From Cyathus striatus (lineage: Eukaryota; Basidiomycota; Agaricomycetes; Agaricales; Nidulariaceae), in assembly GCA_025738555.1 (NCBI GenBank), contig JAOVFP010000021.1:1674001-1738000 (forward strand): a stretch of 64,000 nucleotides of DNA, written 5' to 3'. Positions 46,503-56,989 of this stretch are shown one piece after another. The notes under the pieces are model-generated. The model saw only the letters and a list, made by a program, of their open reading frames with translations. It was not told the origin of the DNA and made no database searches. Numbering within the stretch: the first letter of the stretch is position 1; every line of letters starts with the position of its first letter. The position numbers and the translations under genes were made by a program.

Positions 46503-48635
46503 ATGGCCTATGCTATAGGAACTGAACAAGAGTTTCCTATGTTAAAGTTTAGCCAATTTAGTCAGTTTATTGAAGCAAACTTTGGATCAAAGATTAGCCT
46601 ATCAACAGTTATATTTTTGCTGTTTTCTCTAACAAGTAATGTTGAGCTGTTAAATTTACATGCAAGACAACAGTATCGTGAAGGAAATGACAGAAGAACA
46701 ACAACACTAACTGCTTGGATTAATGCACTGTCAATGGCTGTTACATCTTCTCTTGGTAGTAAAACTAAATATTTATTTCAAGAAAATATAATTCCAGATC
46801 ACTATGATGATGATGACATTAACTATAATATTTCTGCAAAACTAGATGCATTTTCCAAATTTCTTAAATTGCATCCATATAATGAGACAGGGCACTATAT
46901 TGGAGAGCTAGGACCTGTTTCAGAAACTAAATTAACTCCAGTACGAATGATATGTCCATCATTTATGCGTTGCAATGGTGCATCATGTGATGGGTCTGCA
47001 TTAACACAAAATTCAAAATATCGAGATATACCAAAAGTTACATTAATTGAGGGTACAAAAATGTATCATGAATCATATATACTAATAGGATCTTGCTCTA
47101 AGTGTAAATCAATATACTATGCTGATCATAAACGTATATCTATTACTGGTCAGAGACCACAAAAAGAATATTTAAATAAAGCACGTTATTTTAAAATAGG
47201 TACTCATCTTTGGGTGGATCGAGTATTCTCTAAAGCAATAATGCATGGTATATACAGTTTTCATGCATCAGCTGCAGCATATGCTGAATATTGGAGTAAT
47301 AGCTTTGGAAATAACATTGAAATTAGTCGCAAGCAAATTTGGCATGCCTTTATAGATGAGTCTATTCGGACTGTAAGCTTAATTACTGGTAGACAACTTA
47401 CTGTTGATGATCATCTACCAATCAATGAAATTACACATTATGCATTTGAGCATCTTGGGGCAAATGGAATTGTTAAACCTCCATCAGAGCACAGCTGCTT
47501 AGAATGTACTCAAAAGTACAAGTCTACAGCTGATAACATGACTAACTACAGAAGTAATATTACAACAGAAAATTTTGCTCCTGTGAAGATGGTTGTAGTA
47601 GATGGTGTTGTAATGGGCCCAACTGTATGTGCATTTATTTATTTATTATAAACTTAGACTTAACAATGATTTAGCACTGTGCAATGGAGGGTTGTCATGC
47701 TGAAGTTAACAATTATTGTGGTGGTGTATTCTGCAGACATCACAACATACAATATGGACCCAAATGTCATGTTAAGAGTTGTGATGCACAAAAAGTTGCA
47801 GGTACAGAAGCATGTGAGGCTCATAAAGAAATGTGGAATAAGCATAAGTCAAATTACAGTTCAGCAAGTCTTTCTGGACTAAAAAGAGCACTGCAACGCA
47901 GAAATGAAAATCTGGCATGGCTACCTAATGTTAATCGACCACAGCAGCCACATGATGAAGAACAGAATGATGATAATTCTGATACCCGCAAGTCTTATTT
48001 TTCTCCAAATCGCTATTATTGTGTTGAAACTGTGTGTGCTCCATGTGGAGTTGTTATTGCTTGGAAAAAGTTTGTAAAATCTGAGTCAACAGCTAATATC
48101 ATGGAGTTATTAAATATGATTTACCCAACACCTGACTTACGTCCAGCATATATATGTATTGACAAAGCCTGTCTGGTTCTACGTTCAGTTCTGAAAAATA
48201 TTCTTTATCGACCTTGGCTACTGAATAGTCGATTTGTTGTTGATGGATATCACTATACAAATCATAAGGCAGATGATGACCTTTGTCGTACATTTTGCAA
48301 TCCTGCACCAAGTGATGGCTCTGCTCCTAATCTTGTAATAATTGAACATAATTGGAATGGTCAACCATATTACAAGAGAGCTTTTAATACACAGGTAAGA
48401 TATAAGTATTAAATCTTAATAACTATTAATTCATTATCAGGCATGTGAGCAACTCAATTCTTGGCTGGGTGGGTTTGAGTCTATTCTCAAATGAATGACA
48501 GTATCAAACTTTAATTGGTTTCTACATGCAATGTTGGTTTATCACACACAACATGTTTTGGATAGACAACAGCAAAGAGCAATGAAGACAAGGCTCAGTG
48601 ATGATCTACCTGAGGATATGGATGTGGATATATAA
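46503..48635 (+). pseudogene. KDZ transposase with CxC5/CxC6-like cysteine clusters
   Basis: The start chosen is MAYAIGTEQEFPMLKFSQF at 46503; an upstream acceptor at 46469 could join it to the previous ORF. Domains: helical N-terminus; first Cys cluster (SFMRCNGASCDG ... GSCSKCKSIYYADHKRI, about 46960-47130); second (HSCLECTQKYK, about 47490; then after an intron near 47630-47680 HCAMEGCHAEVNNYCGGVFC, RHH, CHVKSCDA); then the transposase part (CAPCGVVIAWKKFVKSEST, AYICIDKACLVLRSVL, RFVVDGYHYTNH, FCNPAPSDG, ACEQLNSWLGGFESILK). A second intron lies near 48393-48440. TGA at 48492-48494 removes the last ~45 residues, so this copy may be inactive. KDZ transposases with such clusters are abundant in mushrooms and mobilise TIR elements. 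Confidence 0.8.
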
Positions 48636-49094
48636 TAGATAAATTTACAATATTCTCTAACTTTCATATGTAATTCTAAGTTCTAAATCTTTAAAATACA
48701 TTTTTTATATAGAAAATAATATACATTTCATGTATATTTCACATTAATGTTATGTAACTATTGGACTGTACATGCATATGAATTTGACCTGTATTTCATG
48801 TGTACTTCACATGAATTTCATGTAACTATTGCACTGTACATGACTTGTATTTCATGTGTACTTCACATGAATTTCATGTGAATTCCATGTGAAATTCACA
48901 TGAATTTCATATTTAAATTTCACCTATTTTTCACCTAGTTTTCACCTAAACTTCACTTGAATTTCACCAAATTTTGGTGATTTTGGAACATCCTAGATGA
49001 AGGTGAAATTCATGTGGACTTCACGTGTTTTCACGTGAATTTCACCCCTTCACGTGAAATTCACGTGAAGTTTAGGTGAAAGGGTGGGGGAGGG

Positions 49095-52000
49095 ATAAGT
49101 ACTGGGTTCTACCAGCCTGTTTCAAGCCGTATAACGAATGCTTCAGTCTCCAACAGTGGCCTTTAGGGATGTCGACTTCATCAGGTGGGACCAAGTACAG
49201 CTCCTCTTCAAGCTTTCCATTCAGGTAAGCTGTTTGTATGTCCATCTGTTCAACTATAAGATCATATTTAGCAGCAAGAGCCAGGATTACGTGAATCAAC
49301 TCAAGACTTGCTACCGGTGCAAATACTTCCTTGAAATCAACACCTTCTTTCTGCAAAAAACCTCTGGCAACAATCCTGATCTTGTAACGCTCGATTTCTC
49401 CTGCGCCATTCGGTTTAATGCAGAATACCATCTTCAATGTGATGGGTTTTACCCCATTGGGTATGGGCACGATGTCATATACATTGTTGTCCTTTAGGCT
49501 ATTGAGCTTGTCGTCAAGGGCAGCTCGCCATTTATGTTTATCCGCACCGCTGAATGCTTCATCTGGTGAGTTTGGTGTATTGGCATGCGGGATTTCTGAC
49601 AACCCGGCAAACAGGTCGAAGTTTCCTGTTTCCACAGTAACATCAGCAAGTCCAGCAAAGAGGTGGCTTGTTATCTCCTCCTCTGTCATTCCAGCAAAGA
49701 AACCTGTTTCCTCCTCCAACTCAGGAGGCCACTGTTCATCATCTGCATCATTATCCAAGGGGACTGGAATCGGTATCTCACTGTCTGGGGTACCACGTGT
49801 GGCTCTCTGGCTGATGTCAGAGGCGCGCTTGTAATCTTGATTGTGAAGAGCTGGTTTTGTGGTTCTTCATTCCCGCATGGATGCTAGCATTTGTCGTACT
49901 GGGGCTGCACGGCGTTTTGGAGCTGTAGGAACATTGCGTTGAGTAGGTCTAGGAGGAGTCTGCGGGTTAATGGTAGCTGGTGGGTCTTCCATATGTCTTT
50001 CATCTCCTAGAGGCGCTTGCAGTTTAATTGCTCCCACTGGATCCTGTGCTTGTGGAACAAGTGCTCCCACTGGACTCTGATCTGCTGCAACTGGCACTCC
50101 CACTGGCTCTGAAACTTGTTCGCTGTCTGTTGGATCTTGATTCCCTCCATGCTCTCCCACTGAAGTGGGATCGACAGGGCGCTTTGGCAAGAGGAAATCC
50201 CTGATCCCAGGGGTAGGTGCCGGTTCGTCAGCTATGAGCAAGTCCACTGTGGATTGATTGCGTCCTTCATTGAACGTAACATGCCTGCTGTGGAAGATAG
50301 TGCGTGTAATGAGGTCCAGTAGACGGTAAGCCTTCTTACCCGGCATGTAACCCACCATAACTGACTTTCTGCCCTTTGGGGAGAATTTTCCAGATCTGTC
50401 ATCTTTTGGTATGAGGGCATACGTTGTACAGCCGAATGGGCGAAACCAGGAGGCATCAACTTTGCGTTGGAACAGGAGCTCAAACAGGACTTTGCCATTT
50501 GTGCAAGATGCAGGGGTACGGGAGATAGTGTATGCAGCTGTGGACATGGCGAATGTCCAGAAAGAACTAGGTGAGCCGGACTCAATGAGCATGGCAGATG
50601 CATTATTAACTAATGTCTGGTTCATTCTCTCTGCGAGCCCATTCTGTTCAGGTGTATCAGCCGCCGTGGTGAAGTGGATGATCCCTTCACATTTAAGAAA
50701 GTCTTCAAATTTCCCCCCAGTGTATTCCCCTCCACCATCTGTTTGGAAAAAAGATACAAAATTCTGGGATAGGTGAACCTCGCCCACAGCGCAGTGCAGT
50801 GCTTCTTTCGTGTCAGTGCGTCATTCTTTGAATGCCTCAAACACATCACTTTTATGCTTGAGGAAACGCACCCAGACAAACCGTGAATAATCATTGGTGA
50901 ATGTTATCCAGTAACGGTGGCCATAGCGATCCTGGGTGACAGGGCCCCCAACATCCGAATGGATAACTTCAAGGGGGGCTTTCGCTCGTGTTCCCTTGTG
51001 CATGAAGGGTAGCTTCTTGAGCTTTGATAGAACACATGGTTCGCAGAACTTAGTTTCTCTAGTGAGCTTGTCGATACCCTCCAAGCTGCCTGTTCTGACT
51101 AGTTGTTTTAGTTTGCTGACGGACACATGGCCCATTCGCTTGTGGAGGGTATTAATGTCAATTGATGCTAGGGCTTGTTTGTCGTGGACAATGGGGGCAG
51201 CCTGTAGGATGTATAGCTTGTGATGTAATTTGCCTGTTAATACAGTGCGGCCAGCTTGGACTCGACACCTCCCACCGCCAAAAATTGACTCATAGCCAAA
51301 CTTCCCAACAGATATGAGGGACACCTTGAAGTCAGGAATGTGTATGGCATTTTCAAGGGTGAATTTTACATTCTTTCCGTTGATAGAGCTCTGTAAAGTG
51401 ACATTTCCGACACCAACTGCGGTAACGAATGAGTGGTTGCCGAGCCGTACATTCAGAGGTGGGTCAAGGATGGAGTAAGACTCACAGTGAAACCAACTCT
51501 TGTGTGGTATCATATGTGACGAGGCTCCTGAGTCCAGGAGTAGGCTGTTCAATGCTGACTTATGGTTCATGCTGACATAGGCTTCAATGCATTCATTGAG
51601 CTTTCTACGAACAAATGGGCTAGCTAATGAAGCAGTGTTCCTGGATTCAGCTACAGACGAACTGTCCGAGTCTAAATCATTGTGCCGTGCCACATTACCC
51701 TTTTCCTTTCCCTTTCTCTTCCACCCTGGCTTCTGCTTCAATGATCCATGCCCCTTAGCCAGTGATTCAACAGCCTTCTTAACTGCATAGCAGTCTTCGA
51801 CACTGTGTGAATCGGTCTTGTGGACTGGGCAGTATTTTGAGCTCACTGCATTGAGAGCTACTTCGGGTTTGATGGTTGACTGAGACTGTGTTGCATCGAA
51901 CGTGACCTTTCCAATTGCATCGGTAGTGACCTGTGCCAGTGTGAACTTGGCAGCATCAGAACTTTGAAGCTTGTGGAAAGCTTGGTCTCTGAATGCTCCC

Positions 52001-52580
52001 CAGGCCAGGATCTTTGGCAGTGATCCCAGAAACATGAATACATACGTCAATTCACTGAACCCCTGCTTCATATCCGCCAGTAGTTTCTGTCGGTTTTTGA
52101 ATTCGAAATGTGAGTACGTAGATCCTCGGGATTTCCATTCCACAATGCTCCCTTAAGTTCTTCAAAAAGGATATAGGCATTCGCTGCAACATTGGTGTTT
52201 TGGAATAGGGAGAGAACAGCTTCGTATAGTGCAAGAGCAGTGTCGTGCTCAGAGACTTGCATGAGGATGTCATCTGCAAGTGTGTCACAGATAAAACCTC
52301 TAGCCTTTCCATCCCATATGACTGCATGCTGAGCTACAGTATATCCTTCAGCATCGACAGAGGTGGTAGCCGAGGAAGGTGTTAATGGTTTGACAGGGTC
52401 TGATGCTTCGTCGATGTCCTTTGTTCCTGAGGTAGCCACCGGGAGCAGCACTGATAGTTTGGCTGTGAGCCAATCCGGCCTGATGGCCTCATAGCATCGC
52501 TCCCTCTGAAGCTTTGCTATGATTTTGGTTTTCCATAGTTGAAAATTTTCAATGCCGGTAAGTTTGAGATCCAGAGACAT
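49095..52580 (-). pseudogene. copia Gag-Pol polyprotein, broken and truncated
   Basis: Start MSLDLKLTGIENFQLWKTKI at 52580. Gag is UBN2-like, with a frameshift near 52105. From there to 49095 one frame continues: a knuckle-like CPVHKTDSHSVEDC, protease LLLDSGASSHM, the pre-integrase HxH/CxxC (LHKRMGH ... CEPCVLSK), integrase core with HSDVGGP, FQTDGGGEYTGG and a later ...PEQNGLAERMNQ, and RT start (WRAALDDKLNSLKDNNVYDI ... YKIRIVARGFLQ ... LKHSLYGLKQAGR). Only two in-frame TGA codons interrupt it (50821-50823 and 49867-49869). The catalytic YVDD box and RNase H are missing. Confidence 0.85.
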
Positions 52581-52695
52581 GGCTAGATGTGGAGGACTCG
52601 AGGAGCTTGGGGAGAATGAGTGTGTAGGGGGTGCTAGACACTGAAGATCTGAATGGATCTGATGTTGTCGGTTCTTAGTGGGGGTATTATGCCAC

Positions 52696-52708
52696 GGGGC
52701 CCATAACC
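52696..52708 (-). promoter_or_regulatory. copia primer-binding site
   Basis: On the minus strand GGTTATGGGCCCC directly follows the ...TTAACA end of the LTR. Established: copia-type elements prime minus-strand synthesis from an internal piece of initiator tRNA-Met, with a PBS close to GGTTATGGGCCCAG. Confidence 0.65.
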
Positions 52709-52857
52709 TGTTAAGAACTGAACCTAAATAGACACAGATAAGTGTCTCAGTCAGAGTGTAACAGACTATATATTAACTAACCTAAATAGACACAGATAAG
52801 TGTCTATGGTAAATCAGTATGTAGTTAATGGATGGCTCACCTCAGTCAGAGTGTAAC

Positions 52858-53044
52858 GGACTGAGGTGTGCGGAAGAGAAGATTTCGTAGATAAGGGTAT
52901 GAGATGATTACGTAAATATAGGAATAATAAGTAAAGGATAATTAATAATTCCCACTACCTTTTAAGGTAGTTGGGTATTGGGGACCTCTGGATTACCGTA
53001 AAAGTCAATTTGTGGATCGCGGTCGGGATCTCACTTTCTGGCAA
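52858..53044. other. intergenic between copia LTR region and aminotransferase locus
   Basis: Short non-coding sequence, no gene seen. Confidence 0.5.
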
Positions 53045-53140
53045 TATGATTGGCCGGAGCCCCATTACACTCTGTGATTGGTTGGCAGACAGATCAATTG
53101 ATCACTTGTGACATTTTGTGACAAGGGCACTTATAAATGC
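53045..53140 (+). promoter_or_regulatory. promoter-like region (CCAAT boxes and TATA box)
   Basis: GATTGG occurs at about 53049 and 53079 (inverse CCAAT), and CTTATAAATGC at 53130-53140 resembles a TATA box. It lies about 280 bp upstream of the first readable aminotransferase segment, and probably drove that gene. Confidence 0.4.
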
Positions 53141-53409
53141 TGATTTTCTCTCATTTTTTCCAAATCAAGCCATTGAGCTTTGACGTGACCCTACCCGTTG
53201 AATGATATTCACATTCTATTCTTTGAAGAGGCTATCCGCATATCCCACTCACTTCATGCTTCAGATCTCAGAAATGATTCAACAGAGATAACTAGCGACA
53301 TATCTTCAAAAAGGACTCTACTCAGCCAAATAGGGATATATAACACTCAGATTGGCAAACGTGTTCAGGTATCTTTCTCTTTTTTGCTCATAAAACAGCA
53401 TAACTTGTA

Positions 53410-54162
53410 TCAATATCGATAAGCTCTACTCTTCCCCACCACCTCACTTCGGGCCAGGACTAAAACTTTGCTTTAAACTTGATCCAAACTATGTCAACCT
53501 CAACAATGGTACGTTCCATCCTCGGTCATATGTGCATTTCACTTATCCTGTTGTTCGAAGGATTGTATGGATCGCCACCTATCCCCTTTTTCAAGCCGCG
53601 AGCGACCTCATCGATAGAATTGGGCCCGGTCCTGGTCTATTCCTCAAATCCCAGTACGCTACTCTCCTCAAGAGCGCTCTGGAGGAGTTAGCCAAGCTAA
53701 TTTGGGCGAAGACGGATGAAGTGGTGTTCGTGACCAATGCAAGTACCAGTGTGATCACTGCATTGAAGAACTTCCAGTGAGAGGAAGGGGATGTTCTCTT
53801 CGTTGGTTCGTTTTCTATTATCATCCTTGATGAGAGCTGATCAGACATTTAATCTAGCCAATATGACATATGCATCGATATTTAATACAGCACAGTACTA
53901 TCCGATACACCTCCACCTCCAACTCTATCCTTGTACACTCTCAACTTCCCAACCACGCATGCCGCATTCCTCGACTCCTTCTGCAAACATATCCAAGCTA
54001 TACCCAAGAAGGAAGGGAAGAAACGCGTAGCGGCGATAGACTCAATCATTGCTAACCCTGAGGTACTCCTCCCATGGAAGGAGATGGTGAAAGTATGCAA
54101 GGAGGAAGGGGTGTACTGTATTGTTGATGCTACACATTCCATTGGGCAGGAGGCACACTAGC
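53410..54162 (+). pseudogene. class V aminotransferase (isopenicillin-N-epimerase-like) pseudogene, copy 1
   Basis: Class V aminotransferases are PLP enzymes. Readable pieces: SPPPHFGPGLKLCFKLDPNY with VNLNNG (53430-53507), an intron-like GTACGT...AAG, YGSPPIPFF then after a frame change in a CCCCTTTTT run QAASDLIDRIGPGPGLFLKS, ALEELAKLIWAKTDEVVFVT with NASTSVITALKNF (to 53777), TGA, and after another gap HAAFLDSFCKHIQAIPKKEG ... PWKEMVKVCKEEGVYCIVDA and THSIGQEAH (to 54162). The DA-x-HSIGQ box is a family hallmark near the cofactor site. The second half, with the PLP lysine, is absent. Several frame breaks make it non-functional. Confidence 0.75.
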
Positions 54163-54252
54163 AGGTCTTGAATCAGTATCTCAGTACTTACAGCATTCGA
54201 TTTACCACTGGCAGTTCATTTCTACTATTTCGTCGCTTCTACCCCCAGATAA

Positions 54253-54605
54253 ATGATGGATCACATCGATCTCGACGTGCTATACGCATCTATGCCTCCT
54301 CCCTTCGGCCCACCACTCAAACGATACTTCAGACTCGACCCAAACTTTGTGGCTCTCAACAATGGTCTGCTCTAACTTCTGATCTATGTCATCTTTCTTA
54401 TTTTTCCAGTTCTCCAAGCCGCAAGCACCCTCCCTGAAACAATCAAAGTTAATCCTGACTTATTCCATAAGTCGAAGTACATGCCTATGCTTATCAGTGC
54501 AAAGACGGACGAGGTGGTGTTTGTGTTCAACGCGAGTATGGGTATCAACACCATGTTGAGGAATTTCGAGTGGGAGGAGGGAAATCTTACCGTTATTTGT
54601 TCGTT
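54253..54605 (+). pseudogene. class V aminotransferase pseudogene, copy 2 (N-terminal)
   Basis: ATG at 54253 begins MMDHIDLDVLYASMPPPFGP, continuing YFRLDPNFVALNNG, an intron-like gap (54362-54412), VLQAASTLPETIKVNPDLFH, then SAKTDEVVFVFNASMGINTM and LRNFEWEEGN (to about 54590). It matches copy 1 in order, but differs enough to be an older duplicate or a separate family member. Compared with copy 1 it lacks the ALEELAKLI segment, a short deletion. It stops well before the cofactor-binding part, so it is a truncated tandem copy. Confidence 0.7.
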
Positions 54606-55083
54606 TGGTCTGACTTCTAAACAACTGTCTACCCACTATTTGATTTATTTCTTTTTAATTCTACTCTTCCACAATATATCTCTTCCATTTAGTGAATCAG
54701 TAATGGTCAATTTCTCTATTTGTATTCCATTTGTAATTATATAGCTCTGTGAATTCTGCAATGCACTCTTATTTTCTGTTGTACTGTACCTGTACATCAT
54801 TTAGTTCTTTTAATCAAAAAATTCATATGGCTATTGTAAGTAGTCTCGCTAATCAGGTAAATAAAGCGTACTTAAGTGGGTAGTGGGCCTTGCCGCTTGC
54901 CGGCCCTATTTCTTTATTATCTATTCCCAACAGTATCTGGAGTAGGATTTGGTAGAATATAGTAGTATATGCTAGAAAATAGTAGTTACTTGTCTATTAT
55001 GTATATAAGTCCTCTGTATGAGGCACTAGCAATCTCAAGTTCTCATTCGCACTTTAAACCAAACACTCAAAATCACAACAAAA
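54606..55083. other. AT-rich intergenic
   Basis: No gene. ATGTATATAAGTCC near 55000 could be the TATA box of the following gene. Confidence 0.45.
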
Positions 55084-55940
55084 ATGCGGTCGTGACCTTG
55101 ACCGTCATTCTTTGTATCTGGTGACAGGTAGTTTGAAGTCAAAGATGTGGGGTATTGTAACTTATAATACAGCTGCCCTCGAACGTCTCAGCACAGTGGT
55201 CCTTGGCAAATCACCCGACCCAGATGGCCCAGTCTACGAATGGAAAAAGGCCGGCAAGGCATCGACATTTCGCACAGGCCCTGTTCCAGATGCAACAACG
55301 GACGCTCAAAGTAGGCTACCTGACACCGATAACCAGTGCTTGTTTTTGCGTGGTTTCAAGATATCGTTATCGGAAGAAGCCTGGAAGGAAATCGATATCA
55401 AGAGCAGCATTTATAATAAGAATGGAAAGCGAACAGCAGATTATGATGAATCCAGTGATTCAAGGAAGAGTAAAAAGTCTCGTGGCAATGAAGAGTCTTC
55501 ATCTAACCCGAATGAAAACAATACTGTTGATATCACCAACTTTCCGCTCAAGCAGAATGTGAGTGTATGATCTTCATTGAGCTATTCCTTTATAGCTAAC
55601 GTCTGCTAGTTATTCCATCCATTAAATGTCATAAATGACATGCTTTTTTCTCGGGTTCGTGAGATCTTAATTACTTCATGTTTCTCAGAAAGTGATCCAT
55701 AATTAGGTCAAGGATCTCGTGTTGCTATAACGCATGATAATCAATGGTTAGAAAATGGCTTTAGCAACCCAGAAAATGTAAGCTTAATCATATCAATGAC
55801 TGAGGGCTGGGGCATCGCTTAAGTAATGCGTACAGAATGCAGACTTTTACAATATTAAAAACACACAACAAGATACTATACAATCCAGCTTCGTTATAGG
55901 TTATGATCAAGGTACTTTGGTCACTTCGTGAGCCATTAGA
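55084..55940 (+). pseudogene. unknown basidiomycete gene with YLVTGSLKSKMWGI and ITHDNQWL motifs
   Basis: Coding-like exons: about 55085-55560 (CGRDLDRHSLYLVTGSLKSK, MWGIVTY, then NQCLFLRGFKISLSEEAWKE, then a Lys/Asn/Ser-rich linker), 55610-55778 (FHPLNVINDMLFSRVREILI ... GSRVAITHDNQWLENGFSNP), and 55837-55910. I believe this resembles a widespread but functionally unassigned Agaricomycete family in which the VTG..K...WGI, QCxFxRG and HPxxxIN...THDxxW blocks follow in this order; this is from memory and was not checked. The N-terminus is missing, with ATG at 55084 leading to TGA in its own frame, and TAA at 55700-55702 interrupts exon 2. It is probably a pseudogene. Confidence 0.55.
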
Positions 55941-56261
55941 TGACTAATATAAGCACTTTAAGGGAATAAAGTGTGTACATTAGAGTAAAGGGCAGACGCA
56001 AAGCCCAGAGAGATTGTACAAGCCGAGACCTCTGGACCTATGAGCTTGCCTCACTCCCCTCCCCTGGACCCTAGCCGACGCAGACCCAAAAGATTCTGGA
56101 GCGAACGCAGCCCATCCGATCTGTTGGGTATGCCTCAGGACACAGGCTTGAGTTATTCGGAGACCTCTGGACCTACAAGCTTGCCCCGCTTTCTCCGCGC
56201 TACCCTCCAGGTCCCGGGCGTGTTTCGTTCCTCTGGCCTTGGTTGGCGTGTTTAAAACACA
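55941..56261. other. short unassigned stretch with a local duplication
   Basis: GAGACCTCTGGACCTA occurs at about 56026 and 56159, each followed by a GAGCTTGCC/AAGCTTGCC variant. Open frame 56040-56255 (LPHSPPLDPSRRRPKRFW) might be the N-terminus of the following homeodomain-like gene, but the frames are not joined. Confidence 0.35.
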
Positions 56262-56324
56262 CTCAATCCTGGGTTCTCCATATCGAAAACACGGTGTTTT
56301 CGATATGGAGAACCCAGGATTGAG
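56262..56324. repeat. 63-bp perfect palindrome
   Basis: CTCAATCCTGGGTTCTCCAT at the left is matched exactly by its reverse complement at the right; arms of 31 bp surround a single G at 56293. It falls at the very start of the homeodomain-like reading frame. Confidence 0.95.
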
Positions 56325-56787
56325 TTATTCAAACAACACTACGCCCGCTAGCTCGAATGATTCCTCACCCGATTGTCCGGTCGTCGCCGCCATCCCGAAC
56401 CCTTCTCGATTAATGGGCCATCCAACGGCATCACTTTCTAAGGAAGTTTCCGAGAAGATTACTTTGCTGGATTCTTGGTTCCAGTAACACTCAGACCACC
56501 CCTATCCCTCTGCGGAAGAAAGGAGACATTTGAGTGCTGTTACAGGCCTGAGACCTGCCCAGACATTTAAATATATGAATAGAGTACGTATCTTTGAGTA
56601 CTACGTTCCTCACTCTTCAATATGCTAACTACCATTCCCGTATCAATAGGCCAGGAAACAGCTCTCCGAATCCAGATTGCCGAATGACATTGCAAATTCT
56701 GATGGTCCCAGAATTGTTTCAGCTACGACGCCTGTACCCGACGGAATGGCTGGTGGGATTCATGATTTTTCATTGGAAGATGAATGA
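56305..56787 (+). pseudogene. homeodomain-like (TALE/KN-type) gene fragment
   Basis: The frame reads MENPGLSYSNNTTPASS, a Ser/Pro-rich part, then KEVSEKITLLDSWFQ, TAA (56485-56487), HSDHPYPSAEERRHLSAVTG, LRPAQTFKYMNR, an intron GTACGT...AATAG (56584-56649), ARKQLSESRLPNDI and a tail ending at TGA 56785-56787. The YPS...ER..L...TGL..AQ pattern followed by a basic ARKQL end fits a homeobox KN domain, a DNA-binding transcription factor. The recognition-helix core WFxNxR is degenerate (KYMNRAR), and the TAA replaces a position where Gln (CAA) would fit. Either a pseudogene or a distant member; the start is uncertain because it lies in a palindrome. Confidence 0.5.
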
Positions 56788-56989
56788 AGGTGCTGTTTAC
56801 GACAATTTTACTTGACAGAATGCCACATTCAGACGCCCTCCCGGCACCCAACTGAAGCCCCTAGTGTATGTTACTGTCTGCGTTCACATGTAACTACGAT
56901 TGCGTATATAGACTGAAAGCCGAGTCTAAAAGAATTTAAACAGTGCCTGACGACGCACAATATTGAGAGCTTGCGTTCGGCCTGGCATA

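Larger units (their letters stand above)
42183..49094 (+). mobile_element. KDZ-type DNA transposon with CxC cysteine clusters (6.9 kb)
   Basis: Terminal inverted repeats CCCTCCCCCACCCTTT mark both ends (left 42183, right end 49094 on the complement). Both subterminal regions (42199-42470 and 48780-49080) are packed with TTCACGTGAA / TTCACATGAA palindromes, plausible transposase-binding sites. Inside are a companion ORF (44197-46367) and a KDZ transposase gene (46503-48635), both plus strand. Flanking bases show no clear target duplication, and the right flank is copia RT while the left is not, so a rearrangement followed insertion or the ends are misjudged by a few bases. Confidence 0.75.
49095..52857 (-). 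mobile_element. Ty1/copia retrotransposon, 3' truncated
   Basis: On the minus strand a gag, protease, integrase and the first third of RT are present, which is the copia domain order (integrase before RT). The element stops abruptly within RT at 49095 where the KDZ element's end begins. Upstream of gag a primer-binding site (52696-52708) abuts an LTR-like TGTTAAGAAC end. The outer LTR end was not fixed; AACCTAAATAGACACAGATA occurs twice in this LTR region (about 52723 and 52780), so it may itself be duplicated. Confidence 0.8.
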
